Source of the DNA: an uncultured Burkholderiales bacterium
GTDB taxonomy: Bacteria > Pseudomonadota > Gammaproteobacteria > Burkholderiales > Burkholderiaceae_C
NCBI GenBank assembly: GCA_937864005.1
Contig: CALMIL010000254.1
Span: 1 to 49,797 of the forward strand
DNA length: 49,797 nucleotides
Reading direction: 5' to 3'
Below, piece by piece: positions 1-7,654 of this stretch. Numbering within the stretch: position 1 is the stretch's first letter; each line of letters begins with the position of its first letter. The position numbers and the translations under genes are program-made. The notes under the pieces were generated by a model that saw nothing but the letters and a program-made list of their open reading frames with translations, did not search any database and was not told where the DNA came from.

Positions 1-810
1 GCCGCCGTCGCGAAGGGCTTCGCCGAGTACCGCATCGACAATGTCGCCAATGCGATCTACGCCTTCGTCTGGGACGAATACTGCGACTGGTACCTCGAGA
101 TCGCGAAGTCGCAACTGCAGACCGCAAGCGCGCCCGAGCTGCTCGCGACGCGCACGACGCTGCTGCGCGTGCTGGAAGCGGTGCTGCGGTTGCTGCACCC
201 GATCGCGCCCTTCATCAGTGCCGAGCTGTGGGAGACCGTCGCCGTCGCAGCTGGGCGCAAGGCCGCCGGGTCCAGCGATTCGATCGTCGTCGCGCCCTAT
301 CCGCAGTCGCAGCCGGAGCGGATCGACCCCGCGGCCGACGCCTGGATCGCGCAATTGAAGGGTATCGTCGGCGCGTGCCGCGCGCTGCGCAGCGAGATGG
401 GGCTCGCGCCCGGCGCGCGCGTGCCGCTGTGCGTGCATGGCGAGGCGGCGTTCGTCGCCCAGGCATCGCACCTGCTCGAGGCGCTGGCGCGCCTCTCCGA
501 GGTGAAGCTGTTCACCGACGAAGCCGCCTATGCGCAGGCAACGCGCAATGCACCGGCCGTGCTGCACGGCGCGGCGCGGCTCGCGCTGCAGGTCGAGATC
601 GATGTGGCCGCCGAACGCGAGCGCCTCGCGAAGGAGATCGCACGCCTCGAGGGCGAGATCGCGAGGGCGGGCGCCAAGCTCGCGAATACCGGCTTCGTCG
701 AGCGCGCGCCCGCCCAGGTCGTCGAGCAGGAGCGCCGGCGGGTGGCGGAGTTCACGGCGCAGATCGAACGCCTGCGGGACCAGGCCGCGCGCCTCGGCGC
801 GCCGGCCTGA
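1..810 (+). CDS. valS: Valine--tRNA ligase, C-terminal part (5' end outside window)
   Basis: This frame is open from the first base and ends in TGA at 808-810, so only the last 269 residues are present. They form the anticodon-binding helical domain (DNVANAIYAFVWDEYCDWYL, then LLRLLHPIAPFISAELW) followed by the C-terminal coiled coil that contacts tRNA (basic and acidic heptads such as ERERLAKEIARLEGEIARAG, residues ~205-269). The enzyme charges tRNA-Val in the cytoplasm and edits mischarged threonine. The catalytic Rossmann domain and editing domain lie upstream of the window. The gene converges on the dehydrogenase-like gene, with only 5 bp between the two stop codons. Family identity is clear from the C-terminal architecture. 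Confidence 0.95.
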   Translation, partial: AAVAKGFAEYRIDNVANAIYAFVWDEYCDWYLEIAKSQLQTASAPELLATRTTLLRVLEAVLRLLHPIAPFISAELWETVAVAAGRKAAGSSDSIVVAPYPQSQPERIDPAADAWIAQLKGIVGACRALRSEMGLAPGARVPLCVHGEAAFVAQASHLLEALARLSEVKLFTDEAAYAQATRNAPAVLHGAARLALQVEIDVAAERERLAKEIARLEGEIARAGAKLANTGFVERAPAQVVEQERRRVAEFTAQIERLRDQAARLGAPA

Positions 811-815
811 CGGCG

Positions 816-1727
816 CTAGCCATCGGCGGCGGCGGCCAGAATCTGGTCGATGCGCTTGGCGACGGCCCAGGCGCTGCGCAGGTGCGAATCGCCGGTCGTG
901 CTCGCGACCCTGGGCGAAACCTGCAGCGATTCGATGCCGTGCAGCGCACGCCCGGCCTCGAGCAGGCCGGGCTCGACACTGTCGAGCCAGACGGCGGAGA
1001 TGCGCTCGTTGGCCAGCGCGTCGGCCAGCGCGACTTCGTCGAACAGCGCCGAATGGGCGATGCTGACGATCACCTGATGCGCCTTGCAATGCGGCAGGAA
1101 GCGCTCGCCGAGCAGGCCGCGATAGCGGTTGAAATACGGCAGCAGGACGCAGACGACGTCGGACTCCTCGAGCAGTTCGCGCAAGCCCAGCGGCGCGATC
1201 AGCCAGCGCTCCCACACTTCGTCGCTCGCATGGCGGGCCGGGTCGTAGCCCACCATGCGGACATCGAAGCCGGCCAGCAGTTGCGCCATCGAGCGCGCCG
1301 CGCCCGACATCCCGACCACGCCGACGGTGCTGCCGCTGAGCTCGCGTCCGGCGAGGCTGCCATCGGCGCCGATGACCGGAAAGCGCCGCAGCAGCGACAG
1401 CATGGCGTGGATCATGAACTCGGCCTCGGCCTGCGCCGTCGCGGTCAGGCTGCGCACGACCTCGACACCGGCGCGCGCGCAGGCGTCGCGGTCGATATTC
1501 TCCGCGCCCGCGCAGACGCGGCCGACGGCGCGCAGCATCGGCGCCTGCTGCAGCGTCAGCGCATCGAGCGCCAGCGCCGGCGGGATGATCAGCGCACGCA
1601 CGTCGTACAGGCCCTGGCGAAACGCGCGCGGGTCGCGCGCCAAGTGCGGCGCATAGCGCACCGAATGGCGCGTCTCGAGCCAGGCCGTCACCTCGGGCTC
1701 GATCGATTCGGCAATCAGCAGATCCAT
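816..1727 (-). CDS. D-2-hydroxyacid dehydrogenase-like NAD-binding protein with altered catalytic residues
   Basis: The 303-residue product has the two-domain layout of D-isomer-specific 2-hydroxyacid dehydrogenases. A glycine-rich Rossmann loop (GVVGMSGAA, residues ~136-144) is followed by YDPARH at the end of the next strand. Where the family has NxxRGxxVD, this protein reads SIAHSALFD, so the catalytic Arg is His225. Where the family has PHxGG, it reads SPRVAST, so the catalytic His is Arg273. An EP pair (DSVEP) remains at the usual acidic site. I start it at the ATG at 1727, where fold similarity begins; an in-frame ATG at 1769 would add 14 residues of poor character. It is divergent from galU. 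The substrate is unknown, and normal dehydrogenase chemistry is doubtful if this alignment is right. Confidence 0.75.
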   Translation of the reverse strand: MDLLIAESIEPEVTAWLETRHSVRYAPHLARDPRAFRQGLYDVRALIIPPALALDALTLQQAPMLRAVGRVCAGAENIDRDACARAGVEVVRSLTATAQAEAEFMIHAMLSLLRRFPVIGADGSLAGRELSGSTVGVVGMSGAARSMAQLLAGFDVRMVGYDPARHASDEVWERWLIAPLGLRELLEESDVVCVLLPYFNRYRGLLGERFLPHCKAHQVIVSIAHSALFDEVALADALANERISAVWLDSVEPGLLEAGRALHGIESLQVSPRVASTTGDSHLRSAWAVAKRIDQILAAAADG

Positions 1728-1808
1728 GCTTTGCGGCGAACGGCAACCACGTGACCGCGCATGGGGCATGCCACAATGATTCGGATATTCACCCCGAAAT
1801 GTAAGTAG

Positions 1809-2675
1809 ATGTTAATCAACAAGGCCATTTTCCCCGTTGCCGGGCTCGGCACCCGTTTTCTGCCCGCGACCAAGGCGCAACCGAAGGAGATGCTTCCGGT
1901 GGTCGACAAGCCGCTGATCCAGTACGCCGTCGAGGAAGCGTACGCCGCCGGCGTGCGCGAGATGATTTTCGTGACCGGCCGCCACAAGCGCCCGATCGAG
2001 GATCACTTTGACATGACTTTCGAGTTGGAGATAGCCCTCGAACAGGCGGGTAAGAACGAATTGCTCGAAGTCGTGCGCGGCGTGAAGCCCGACGACATGG
2101 AGTGCATCTATGTGCGCCAGGCGCAGGCGCTCGGCCTCGGCCACGCGGTGCTTTGCGCGCAGCGACTGGTCGGCAACCAGCCGTTCGCCGTGCTGCTCGC
2201 CGACGACCTGATGGTCGGCACGCCGCCGATTCTCAAGCAGATGGTCGAGCAGTTCCAGGAATGGCGCGCGTCCATCCTCGCCGTCCAGGAGGTGCCCGCG
2301 GAGCAGACCCGGCGCTATGGCATCGTCGCCGGCACGCCGGTCAACGAGCGCATGCTGGACATCACGCGCATCGTCGAGAAGCCGGCCCCCGAGGACGCCC
2401 CTTCGCGGCTCGGCGTCGCCGGGCGCTACATCCTGACGCCGGGCGTCTTCCACGAGATCGCATCGCAGCCGCGCGGCGTCGGCGGCGAGATCCAGTTGAC
2501 GGACGGCATCTCCGGCCTGCTGCGGCGCGAGAAGGTCTTCGCCTACCGCTACGACGGCAAGCGCTACGACTGCGGCAGCAAGGAAGGCTTTCTGAAGGCG
2601 AATGTCGAGCTGGCGCTCGAGCACCCGGAACTCGGGCCGGGCTTCCGAGAGTTCCTCGAGGGCCTCGAGATCTGA
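1809..2675 (+). CDS. galU: UTP--glucose-1-phosphate uridylyltransferase
   Basis: A 288-residue GalU that makes UDP-glucose from UTP and glucose-1-phosphate for envelope polysaccharide and trehalose/galactose metabolism in the cytoplasm. The N-terminus carries the nucleotidyltransferase signature ([20 protein letters not shown]) followed by the substrate loop [22 protein letters not shown] supplies the metal-binding acidic residues, and the length matches the family (about 280-300). The ATG at 1809 is the natural start, because the GxGTR loop begins about ten residues in. A CACAAT hexamer at 1772-1777 could be part of its promoter, but no matching -35 is evident. It converges on the tusA-like gene with 56 bp between them. 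Confidence 0.96.
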   Translation: MLINKAIFPVAGLGTRFLPATKAQPKEMLPVVDKPLIQYAVEEAYAAGVREMIFVTGRHKRPIEDHFDMTFELEIALEQAGKNELLEVVRGVKPDDMECIYVRQAQALGLGHAVLCAQRLVGNQPFAVLLADDLMVGTPPILKQMVEQFQEWRASILAVQEVPAEQTRRYGIVAGTPVNERMLDITRIVEKPAPEDAPSRLGVAGRYILTPGVFHEIASQPRGVGGEIQLTDGISGLLRREKVFAYRYDGKRYDCGSKEGFLKANVELALEHPELGPGFREFLEGLEI

Positions 2676-2731
2676 CGTGCGGCGCGGCAGCGGGGCCGCG
2701 CCTTGGCACCCATGGCGCGAACCGGTGCGTG

Positions 2732-2959
2732 TCAGCGGCGCCGCAGCACGTGCACGAAATCCTGGCCGGCGTTGCTCTGTTCGACGAGTTCGTTGCCGGT
2801 CTGGCGCGCAAACGCCTGAAAGTCGCGCATCGAGCCAGGGTCGGTCGAGACGACCTCGAGCAATTCGCCGCTCTGCATCTCGGAGAGCGCCTTCTTGGCC
2901 TTCAGGATGGGCAGCGGGCAGTTCAGGCCGCGGGTGTCGAGCTTCTTGTTGACGTCCAT
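2732..2959 (-). CDS. TusA/SirA-family sulfur carrier protein
   Basis: A 75-residue protein with the TusA signature TRGLNCPLPILKAKKAL. Cys14 in the CPxP motif is the residue that carries a persulfide in characterised members, which relay sulfur to tRNA thiolation, molybdenum cofactor or other acceptors. The length matches stand-alone TusA proteins. It is the last gene of an apparent three-gene minus-strand operon, cysM-NUDIX-tusA, with a 30-bp gap to the NUDIX stop. Together with cysM this points to sulfur handling. True TusA and its paralogues (YedF-like) cannot be told apart from the sequence alone. Confidence 0.88.
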   Translation of the reverse strand: MDVNKKLDTRGLNCPLPILKAKKALSEMQSGELLEVVSTDPGSMRDFQAFARQTGNELVEQSNAGQDFVHVLRRR

Positions 2960-2989
2960 GGATGCTGATTCCTTGCCGTTGACGCGATT

Positions 2990-3559
2990 TTAGGTTTGCG
3001 CGCTTTCGTCGGCCTGCTTCACCGCCGGCCGCTCGATCCACTGGGGTTCGAAGCCTCGGCCGCGCAGCCAGTCGGCGAGCGCGTAGCCCGTGCCGGCGCG
3101 CCAGCAGCGCACCGCTTCGGGCCGGAACAGCCGGTATTCGGCGAGTTCCGGCGAGAGCACGACCTCGCCGCGCGCCCGCGCGTGGTAGGCGATGAGCACC
3201 TGGTTCATGCGCTGGAAGTCATAGACGCCGATCAGCGACAGCGCATCCACTTCGAGCGAGGTCTCTTCCGCGACTTCGCGCGCGATACCCTGCTGCGGCG
3301 ATTCGCCGGCCTCCATGAAACCGGTGACGAGGCCGAAGAATCTGCCGGACCACGCGGCGTTGCGCGCCAGCAGCAGCTGCCCGTCGCGATCGGCGAGCTC
3401 GATCACCGCCGCGAGCACGGGCGTCGGATTGTTCCAGTGCGTATAGCCGCACGCCGCGCAGCGCAGCCGCGTCTTCGGGCCGCCGTCCTCGACGGCTTCG
3501 ATCGGGCGCAGCGCGGCGGCGCAATGCGGGCAGAAGCGGAACTCGTACTGCATCGACAT
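2990..3559 (-). CDS. NUDIX hydrolase with N-terminal zinc ribbon
   Basis: A 189-residue protein. Cys10, Cys13, Cys34 and Cys37 form a four-cysteine zinc ribbon (CPHC...CAAC) like that of NudC-type NADH pyrophosphatases. The Nudix box starts at Gly80: GFMEAGES followed by REVAEET, which supplies the REUxEE metal-binding glutamates. Members hydrolyse nucleoside diphosphates linked to another group; the substrate here is not predictable. The ATG at 3559 lies 2 bp after the cysM stop, so the two are probably translationally coupled. An in-frame ATG at 3553 is an equally possible start. Upstream in-frame codons run back into cysM as a shadow and are not part of the gene. Confidence 0.88.
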   Translation of the reverse strand: MSMQYEFRFCPHCAAALRPIEAVEDGGPKTRLRCAACGYTHWNNPTPVLAAVIELADRDGQLLLARNAAWSGRFFGLVTGFMEAGESPQQGIAREVAEETSLEVDALSLIGVYDFQRMNQVLIAYHARARGEVVLSPELAEYRLFRPEAVRCWRAGTGYALADWLRGRGFEPQWIERPAVKQADESAQT

Positions 3560-3561
3560 CG

Positions 3562-4464
3562 TCAGGCCGGAAAGACGCCGGTGGACAGATAGCGGTCGCC
3601 GCGGTCGCAGACGACGAAGACGATCGTCGCGCGCTCGACCTGCTTGGCGACCTGCAGCGCGACCCAGCACGCGCCGGCGGCCGAGATGCCGCCGAAGATG
3701 CCCTCCTCGCGCGCGAGGCGGCGCGCCATGTCCTCGGCATCGGCCTGCGTCACGCTGATCGTCTCGTCGACGCAGGACGGGTCGTAGATCTTCGGCATGT
3801 AGGCCTCGGGCCACTTGCGGATGCCCGGAATGCGCGAGCCCTCCGCAGGCTGCGCGCCGATCACGCGCAGCCCTTCCTTCTTCGACTTGAGGAAGCGCGA
3901 TACGCCGTTGATGGTGCCGGTCGTTCCCATCGCGCTGACGAAATGCGTCACGCGGCCCTTGGTATCGCGCCAGATCTCGGGGCCGGTCGCCTCGAAATGC
4001 GCGCGCGGGTTGTCTTCGTTGGCGAACTGGTCGAGGACGCGGCCCTTGCCTTCGCCTTGCATCTGCAGCGCGAGGTCACGCGCGTACTCCATGCCGCCCG
4101 AGCGCGGCGTGAGCAGCAGTTCGGCGCCGTAGGCCTTCATCGCCTGCGCGCGCTCGGCCGACGAGTCCTCGGGCATGACGAGCAGCATGCGATAGCCGCG
4201 GATCGCCGCCGCCATCGCCAGCGCGATGCCGGTGTTGCCCGAGGTCGCCTCGATCAAGGTATCGCCGGGCTTGATCTCGCCGCGCTCCTCGGCATAGCGG
4301 ATCATGGCGATCGCCGGCCGATCCTTCACCGAGCCGGCGGGGTTGTTGCCCTCGAGCTTGCCGAGGATGACGTTGCCGCGCCTGTCGTTTTCGGCGCCCG
4401 GGATGCGCACCAGCCTGACGAGCGGCGTCTCGCCGATCACATCCTCGATCGTCCTGTACTGCAT
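3562..4464 (-). CDS. cysM: Cysteine synthase B (O-acetylserine sulfhydrylase, CysM type)
   Basis: A 300-residue PLP enzyme making cysteine from O-acetylserine and sulfide or thiosulfate. The PLP lysine is Lys47 in NPAGSVKDRP, the substrate loop is EATSGNTGIALA, and the phosphate-binding glycines are in SAMGTTGTINGV. The RxxxSGGMEYARD segment and the overall length fit CysM rather than CysK. A strong Shine-Dalgarno sequence (AGGAGG) precedes the ATG at 4464. It is the first gene of the cysM-NUDIX-tusA operon. The serine acetyltransferase that supplies its substrate (cysE) lies at 45.6-46.4 kb in the same window. Confidence 0.95.
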   Translation of the reverse strand: MQYRTIEDVIGETPLVRLVRIPGAENDRRGNVILGKLEGNNPAGSVKDRPAIAMIRYAEERGEIKPGDTLIEATSGNTGIALAMAAAIRGYRMLLVMPEDSSAERAQAMKAYGAELLLTPRSGGMEYARDLALQMQGEGKGRVLDQFANEDNPRAHFEATGPEIWRDTKGRVTHFVSAMGTTGTINGVSRFLKSKKEGLRVIGAQPAEGSRIPGIRKWPEAYMPKIYDPSCVDETISVTQADAEDMARRLAREEGIFGGISAAGACWVALQVAKQVERATIVFVVCDRGDRYLSTGVFPA

Positions 4465-4552
4465 CTGGCATCCTCCTGCGCAGCCATTGTCTCAGGCCCG
4501 TCGGCGCGGCACAGGTCGCGTGCCATAATTCCGCGCTCGCATCGCACATCGA

Positions 4553-4637
4553 GCCTCGGTGGCGGAATTGGTAGACGCGCGGGACTCAAAATCCCGTTCC
4601 GAGAGGAGTGTCGGTTCGATTCCGACCCGAGGCACCA
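4553..4637 (+). tRNA. tRNA-Leu (anticodon CAA)
   Basis: Acceptor stem GCCTCGG (4553-4559) pairs with CCGAGGC (4627-4633), followed by discriminator A and an encoded CCA (4635-4637). The anticodon stem CGGGA/TCCCG encloses loop CTCAAAA, which gives anticodon CAA. A long variable arm and the TTCGATT T-loop are present, as expected for a class II leucine tRNA. It lies between the divergent cysM and rhomboid genes. The 183 bp from 4638 to 4820 shows nothing recognisable. Confidence 0.97.
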
Positions 4638-4820
4638 CGCAGTCCACGCCTCCGCTGCGCGCGCCGCTCGACGCGCTGCGATGCTCGACGTACGGGAGTG
4701 CAGCCGCGCTGCTCGCGCTTCGGGCCGCACGCCCGCCACGGCGATCATGCCATCCCCGCCGGACCCTGCCGCCGAGAATCCGACCGCATTGCACTGCACC
4801 CGCAAATCAGGAAGCCACGC

Positions 4821-5411
4821 ATGCCCGCTATGCCCCCCGTGACCCAGGCGCTGCTGCTCATCAACGTCGCCGTCTTCTGCATCGACTATTTTCTGGGGCC
4901 GTGGTTCGGCCGCATGTTCGCGCTGTGGCCGATCGGCGGCGGCTTCCTGCCGTGGCAGGTCGTCACCTATGCCTTCATGCACGGCAGCCTGACGCACATC
5001 TTCTTCAACATGTTCGGCCTGTGGATGTTCGGCTCCGAGCTCGAGCGCGTCTGGGGCGGCAAGCGCTACCTTCAGTTCTACTTCGCGAGCCTCTTGGCCG
5101 CAGCCGGCATGCAACTGATCGTGACGATGATCCTCGGTTCACCGTATCCGACGGTCGGCGCGTCGGGCGCGCTCTTCGGCCTGCTGCTCGCCTTCGGCAT
5201 GATGTTCCCGAACCGCACGATCATGCTGATCTTCCCGCCGATTCCGATGAAGGCGAAGACCTTCGTCATCGTCTTCGGCGGGCTCGAACTGTTCTTCGGC
5301 GTGACCGGCACCCAGCAGGGCGTGGCGCATTTCGCGCACCTCGGCGGCATGCTGGGCGGCTATCTGATGATCCGCTACTGGCGCGGCCAGCCGCCGTTCG
5401 GCAGGCGCTAA
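4821..5411 (+). CDS. Rhomboid family intramembrane serine protease
   Basis: A 196-residue inner-membrane protein with about six hydrophobic segments. The catalytic serine is Ser115 in VGASGALFG (GxSG motif) and the catalytic histidine is His173 in AHFAHLGGMLGG. The HIFFNMFGLWMFG segment is the HxxxN helix that stabilises the oxyanion site. All key residues are present, so an active protease is likely; its substrate is unknown. The ATG at 4821 follows an AGGAAG ribosome-binding site. The frame is open further upstream but only through tRNA and spacer sequence. Its 3' end overlaps the convergent epimerase gene by 4 bp. Confidence 0.93.
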   Translation: MPAMPPVTQALLLINVAVFCIDYFLGPWFGRMFALWPIGGGFLPWQVVTYAFMHGSLTHIFFNMFGLWMFGSELERVWGGKRYLQFYFASLLAAAGMQLIVTMILGSPYPTVGASGALFGLLLAFGMMFPNRTIMLIFPPIPMKAKTFVIVFGGLELFFGVTGTQQGVAHFAHLGGMLGGYLMIRYWRGQPPFGRR

Positions 5412-6310
5412 GCCATGCCCTCGCGCACCGTCGGGTAGCGCAGCGCAAGGCGCAGCTCGCGCTTCATGCGCCGGTTGTCGAGACGGCGCGACTCGCCCAG
5501 AAACGACAACTGCAGCGCAGAGAGTTCGCGCCGCGCCTGCTCGCGCGGGATGCGGCGCGGGCGCGGCATGCCGCACAGGTCGGCGGCAAGGTCGAAATAG
5601 TCGCCCATGCGCATTTCGCTGTCGTCGCAGACATGCACCGCGCGTTGCGGCAACGCGCGGTGCAGCGCGGCGATGCAGGCGCGCGCCAGATCGTCGGCGT
5701 GGATGTGGTTGGTATGGACATCGTCGGCCGCGTCGAGCACCGGCGTGCCGCGCGCGAGGCGTTCGCGCGGATCGCCGCCGGCGCGGCCCTTGGCGTAGAT
5801 GCCCGGAACGCGCAGCAGCGCGACGCGCGCGCCGCAGGCGCGCCCGAACCAGCGCAGGCGCTGCTCGGCGTCGGCGCGGCGCCGTGCGCGATCGGTCGCC
5901 GGGCGCGGCGTGCGCGTCTCGTCGAATCGCGCGCCGCGCGCGTCGCCATAGACGCCGCTCGTGCCGACATAGACGAGGCAGCGCACCCGGCCGCCGCGTG
6001 CGAGCGCGTGCAGCAGATGCGCGGTACGGGTGTCGGCGGCGCCGCGCGGCGCGGGCGGCGCCAGGTGCAGCACCGCATCCGCGAGCCCGGCCAGGCGCGC
6101 GAGCGTCGCGGGCTCGTCCAGGTCGCCGATCAGCGGCACGACGCCCTGCGCGCGAAGTTCGGCGGCGCGCGCCGCGCTCGTCGAGAGCGCGAGCAGCCGA
6201 AAGCGCCCGCGCAGCAGGCGCACGACGCGCATCCCGATATCGCCGCAGCCGATGATCAAGAGGCGCGGCCGGCGCAATCGGCCCGATCGACCCACAGGCG
6301 CGAGGCTCAT
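5408..6310 (-). CDS. NAD-dependent epimerase/dehydratase family protein (extended SDR)
   Basis: A 300-residue protein with an N-terminal Rossmann fold (LLIIGCGDIGMRVVRLL; GxGxxG variant at residues ~20-25) and the SDR-type segment LVYVGTSGVYGDARG. The SxnYxxxK active site is not intact: the usual second-tyrosine region reads RRRADAEQRLRWFG. The family resembles YeeZ-like proteins in the SDR superfamily, often linked to nucleotide-sugar or unknown small-molecule metabolism. It converges on the rhomboid gene and is divergent from the flavin reductase at 6382, with 71 bp between them. No specific reaction can be assigned. Confidence 0.85.
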   Translation of the reverse strand: MSLAPVGRSGRLRRPRLLIIGCGDIGMRVVRLLRGRFRLLALSTSAARAAELRAQGVVPLIGDLDEPATLARLAGLADAVLHLAPPAPRGAADTRTAHLLHALARGGRVRCLVYVGTSGVYGDARGARFDETRTPRPATDRARRRADAEQRLRWFGRACGARVALLRVPGIYAKGRAGGDPRERLARGTPVLDAADDVHTNHIHADDLARACIAALHRALPQRAVHVCDDSEMRMGDYFDLAADLCGMPRPRRIPREQARRELSALQLSFLGESRRLDNRRMKRELRLALRYPTVREGMA

Positions 6311-6381
6311 CGAATGAACGGCGGCGGGCAGCAGGCAAAATCGCGCATCCCTCCAAGCTTAAGCCCGACGCGCACGACTTT

Positions 6382-7419
6382 ATGAGCTACACGGTCACCT
6401 TGCGGCCGAGCGGCATCGACTTCGAGGTCGAGCCCGATGAAACGGTGCTCGCCGCCGCGATCCGCCAGGGCATCGGCCTGCCCTACGGCTGCCGCGACGG
6501 CGCCTGCGGTTCGTGCAAGTCGCGCCTGCTCGGCGGCCAGGTGCTGCTCGGCGAGCACCAGCACAAGGCGTTGAGCATCGAGGAAGAGGCCTGCGGCTAT
6601 ACGCTCACCTGCAAGGCAAAGGCGCTCGGCGACCTCGAGATCGAGGCCCGCACCGTCGTCGGCGCGGGCGACTATCCGCCGCGCAAGATGCCGTGCCGGG
6701 TGACGAGCATCTCGAAGGCGGCCGCCGACGTTGCGATCGTCAAGCTGCAGTTGCCGGCCAACGAGGCGTTTCGCTACCGCGCCGGCCAATACATCGAATT
6801 CATCCTGGAAGGCAGCATGCGGCGCAGCTATTCGATGGCCAACGCGCCGCATACGCAGAGCGCCGCACCCGGCGCCGAACTGCACATCCGCCACATGCCG
6901 GGTGGGCGCTTCACCGACCATGTCTTCACCAGGATGGCGGCGCGCGACATCCTGCGCATCGAAGGCCCGTTCGGCAGCTTCTTCCTGCGCGAGGATTCGG
7001 CCAAGCCCATCGTGCTGCTGGCCTCGGGCACCGGCTTCGCGCCGATCAAGGCGATCATCGATCAGTTGCGCTTCATCGGCAGCGAACGCAGCGCCGTCCT
7101 CTACTGGGGCTGCCGCAGGCGCGCCGACCTCTACCTGCACGACTGGGCGCTGCAGGCGGCGGCCGAACTGCCTTGGCTGCGCTATGTGCCGGTGCTCTCC
7201 GAAGCGACGCCCGAAGACGGCTGGACGGGACGCACCGGCTTCGTCCACACCGCGGTGATGTCGGACCTGCCGGACCTGTCGGCGCATCAGGTCTACGCCT
7301 GCGGCACGCCGGCGATGGTTGCTGCCGCCGAGCGTGACTTCGTCTCCCGCTGCAAGCTGCCGGCCGAGGAGTTCTACGCCGACGCCTTCACGTCGGAGCT
7401 CGACAAGCACGAAGCGTAG
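6382..7419 (+). CDS. Ferredoxin-type NAD(P)H:FAD oxidoreductase, annotated in relatives as CDP-6-deoxy-delta-3,4-glucoseen reductase
   Basis: A 345-residue three-domain electron transfer protein. Residues 1-~90 are a plant-type 2Fe-2S ferredoxin with cluster cysteines Cys37, Cys42, Cys45 and Cys77 (YGCRDGACGSCKSRLL...LTC). Next comes an FAD domain with the RxYS motif (RRSYSMANAP), then an NAD domain (LLASGTGFAPIKAI and the C-terminal YACGTPAMV). Betaproteobacterial homologues carry the AscD-like name, but no dideoxysugar genes are nearby, so the true partner is unknown. An oxygenase or other acceptor is possible. The last four sense codons and the stop lie inside the first copy of the 83-bp tandem repeat that follows. 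Confidence 0.9.
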   Translation: MSYTVTLRPSGIDFEVEPDETVLAAAIRQGIGLPYGCRDGACGSCKSRLLGGQVLLGEHQHKALSIEEEACGYTLTCKAKALGDLEIEARTVVGAGDYPPRKMPCRVTSISKAAADVAIVKLQLPANEAFRYRAGQYIEFILEGSMRRSYSMANAPHTQSAAPGAELHIRHMPGGRFTDHVFTRMAARDILRIEGPFGSFFLREDSAKPIVLLASGTGFAPIKAIIDQLRFIGSERSAVLYWGCRRRADLYLHDWALQAAAELPWLRYVPVLSEATPEDGWTGRTGFVHTAVMSDLPDLSAHQVYACGTPAMVAAAERDFVSRCKLPAEEFYADAFTSELDKHEA

Positions 7420-7590
7420 CGGCGTGCTTGCGTCGCAGGCTGACTTCGCGCCGCGAAGTCAAGCCGCGCAGCGGCGGCCGAAGACACAAGCACGAAGCGT
7501 AGCGGCGTGCTTGCGTCGCAGGCTGACTTCGCGCCGCGAAGTCAAGCCGCGCAGCGGCGGCCGAAGACACAAGCACGACGCGTAGCGGCG
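7404..7590. repeat. 83-bp direct tandem repeat, two full copies and a partial third, each with a 21-bp palindrome
   Basis: A unit beginning CAAGCACGAAGCG recurs at 7404, 7487 and, with one visible change (GACG for GAAG), at 7570, a constant period of 83 bp. The third copy breaks down after about 20 bp. Inside each full unit is a perfect palindrome with 10-bp arms around one base (TGACTTCGCG-C-CGCGAAGTCA at 7441-7461 and 7524-7544). AAGCAC/GTGCTT makes a second small inverted repeat. The reductase stop codon (7417-7419) lies in copy 1, so the unit may have arisen from, or inserted at, the gene end. The rest of the 235-bp gap to 7654 is GC-rich and unrecognised. Confidence 0.9.
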
Positions 7591-7654
7591 GCCGTAGGCA
7601 CAGCGCCCGGCGCAGCGCGGTGCTCGCAACGCGAGCCGGAGCCGCAACGCGAAA

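Noticed and set aside
228..1754. 508-residue plus-strand open frame across valS and the dehydrogenase
   Set aside because: Arg-rich composition with no domain, and it spans two genes with good family signatures.
816..1769. Pseudogene call for the dehydrogenase-like gene
   Set aside because: Reading frame and fold segments are intact along the full length; only the catalytic positions differ, so it is reported as unusual rather than broken.
4638..4820. Coding extension of the rhomboid gene upstream to 4608
   Set aside because: The open frame overlaps the tRNA and has no signal; the ATG at 4821 has an SD sequence and fits family length.
4559..6385. 608-residue plus-strand frame
   Set aside because: Runs through a tRNA, the rhomboid gene in another frame and the antisense of an SDR gene; no coding character.
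7404..7590. CRISPR array
   Set aside because: Direct tandem 83-bp units without spacers, no cas genes, only two full copies.
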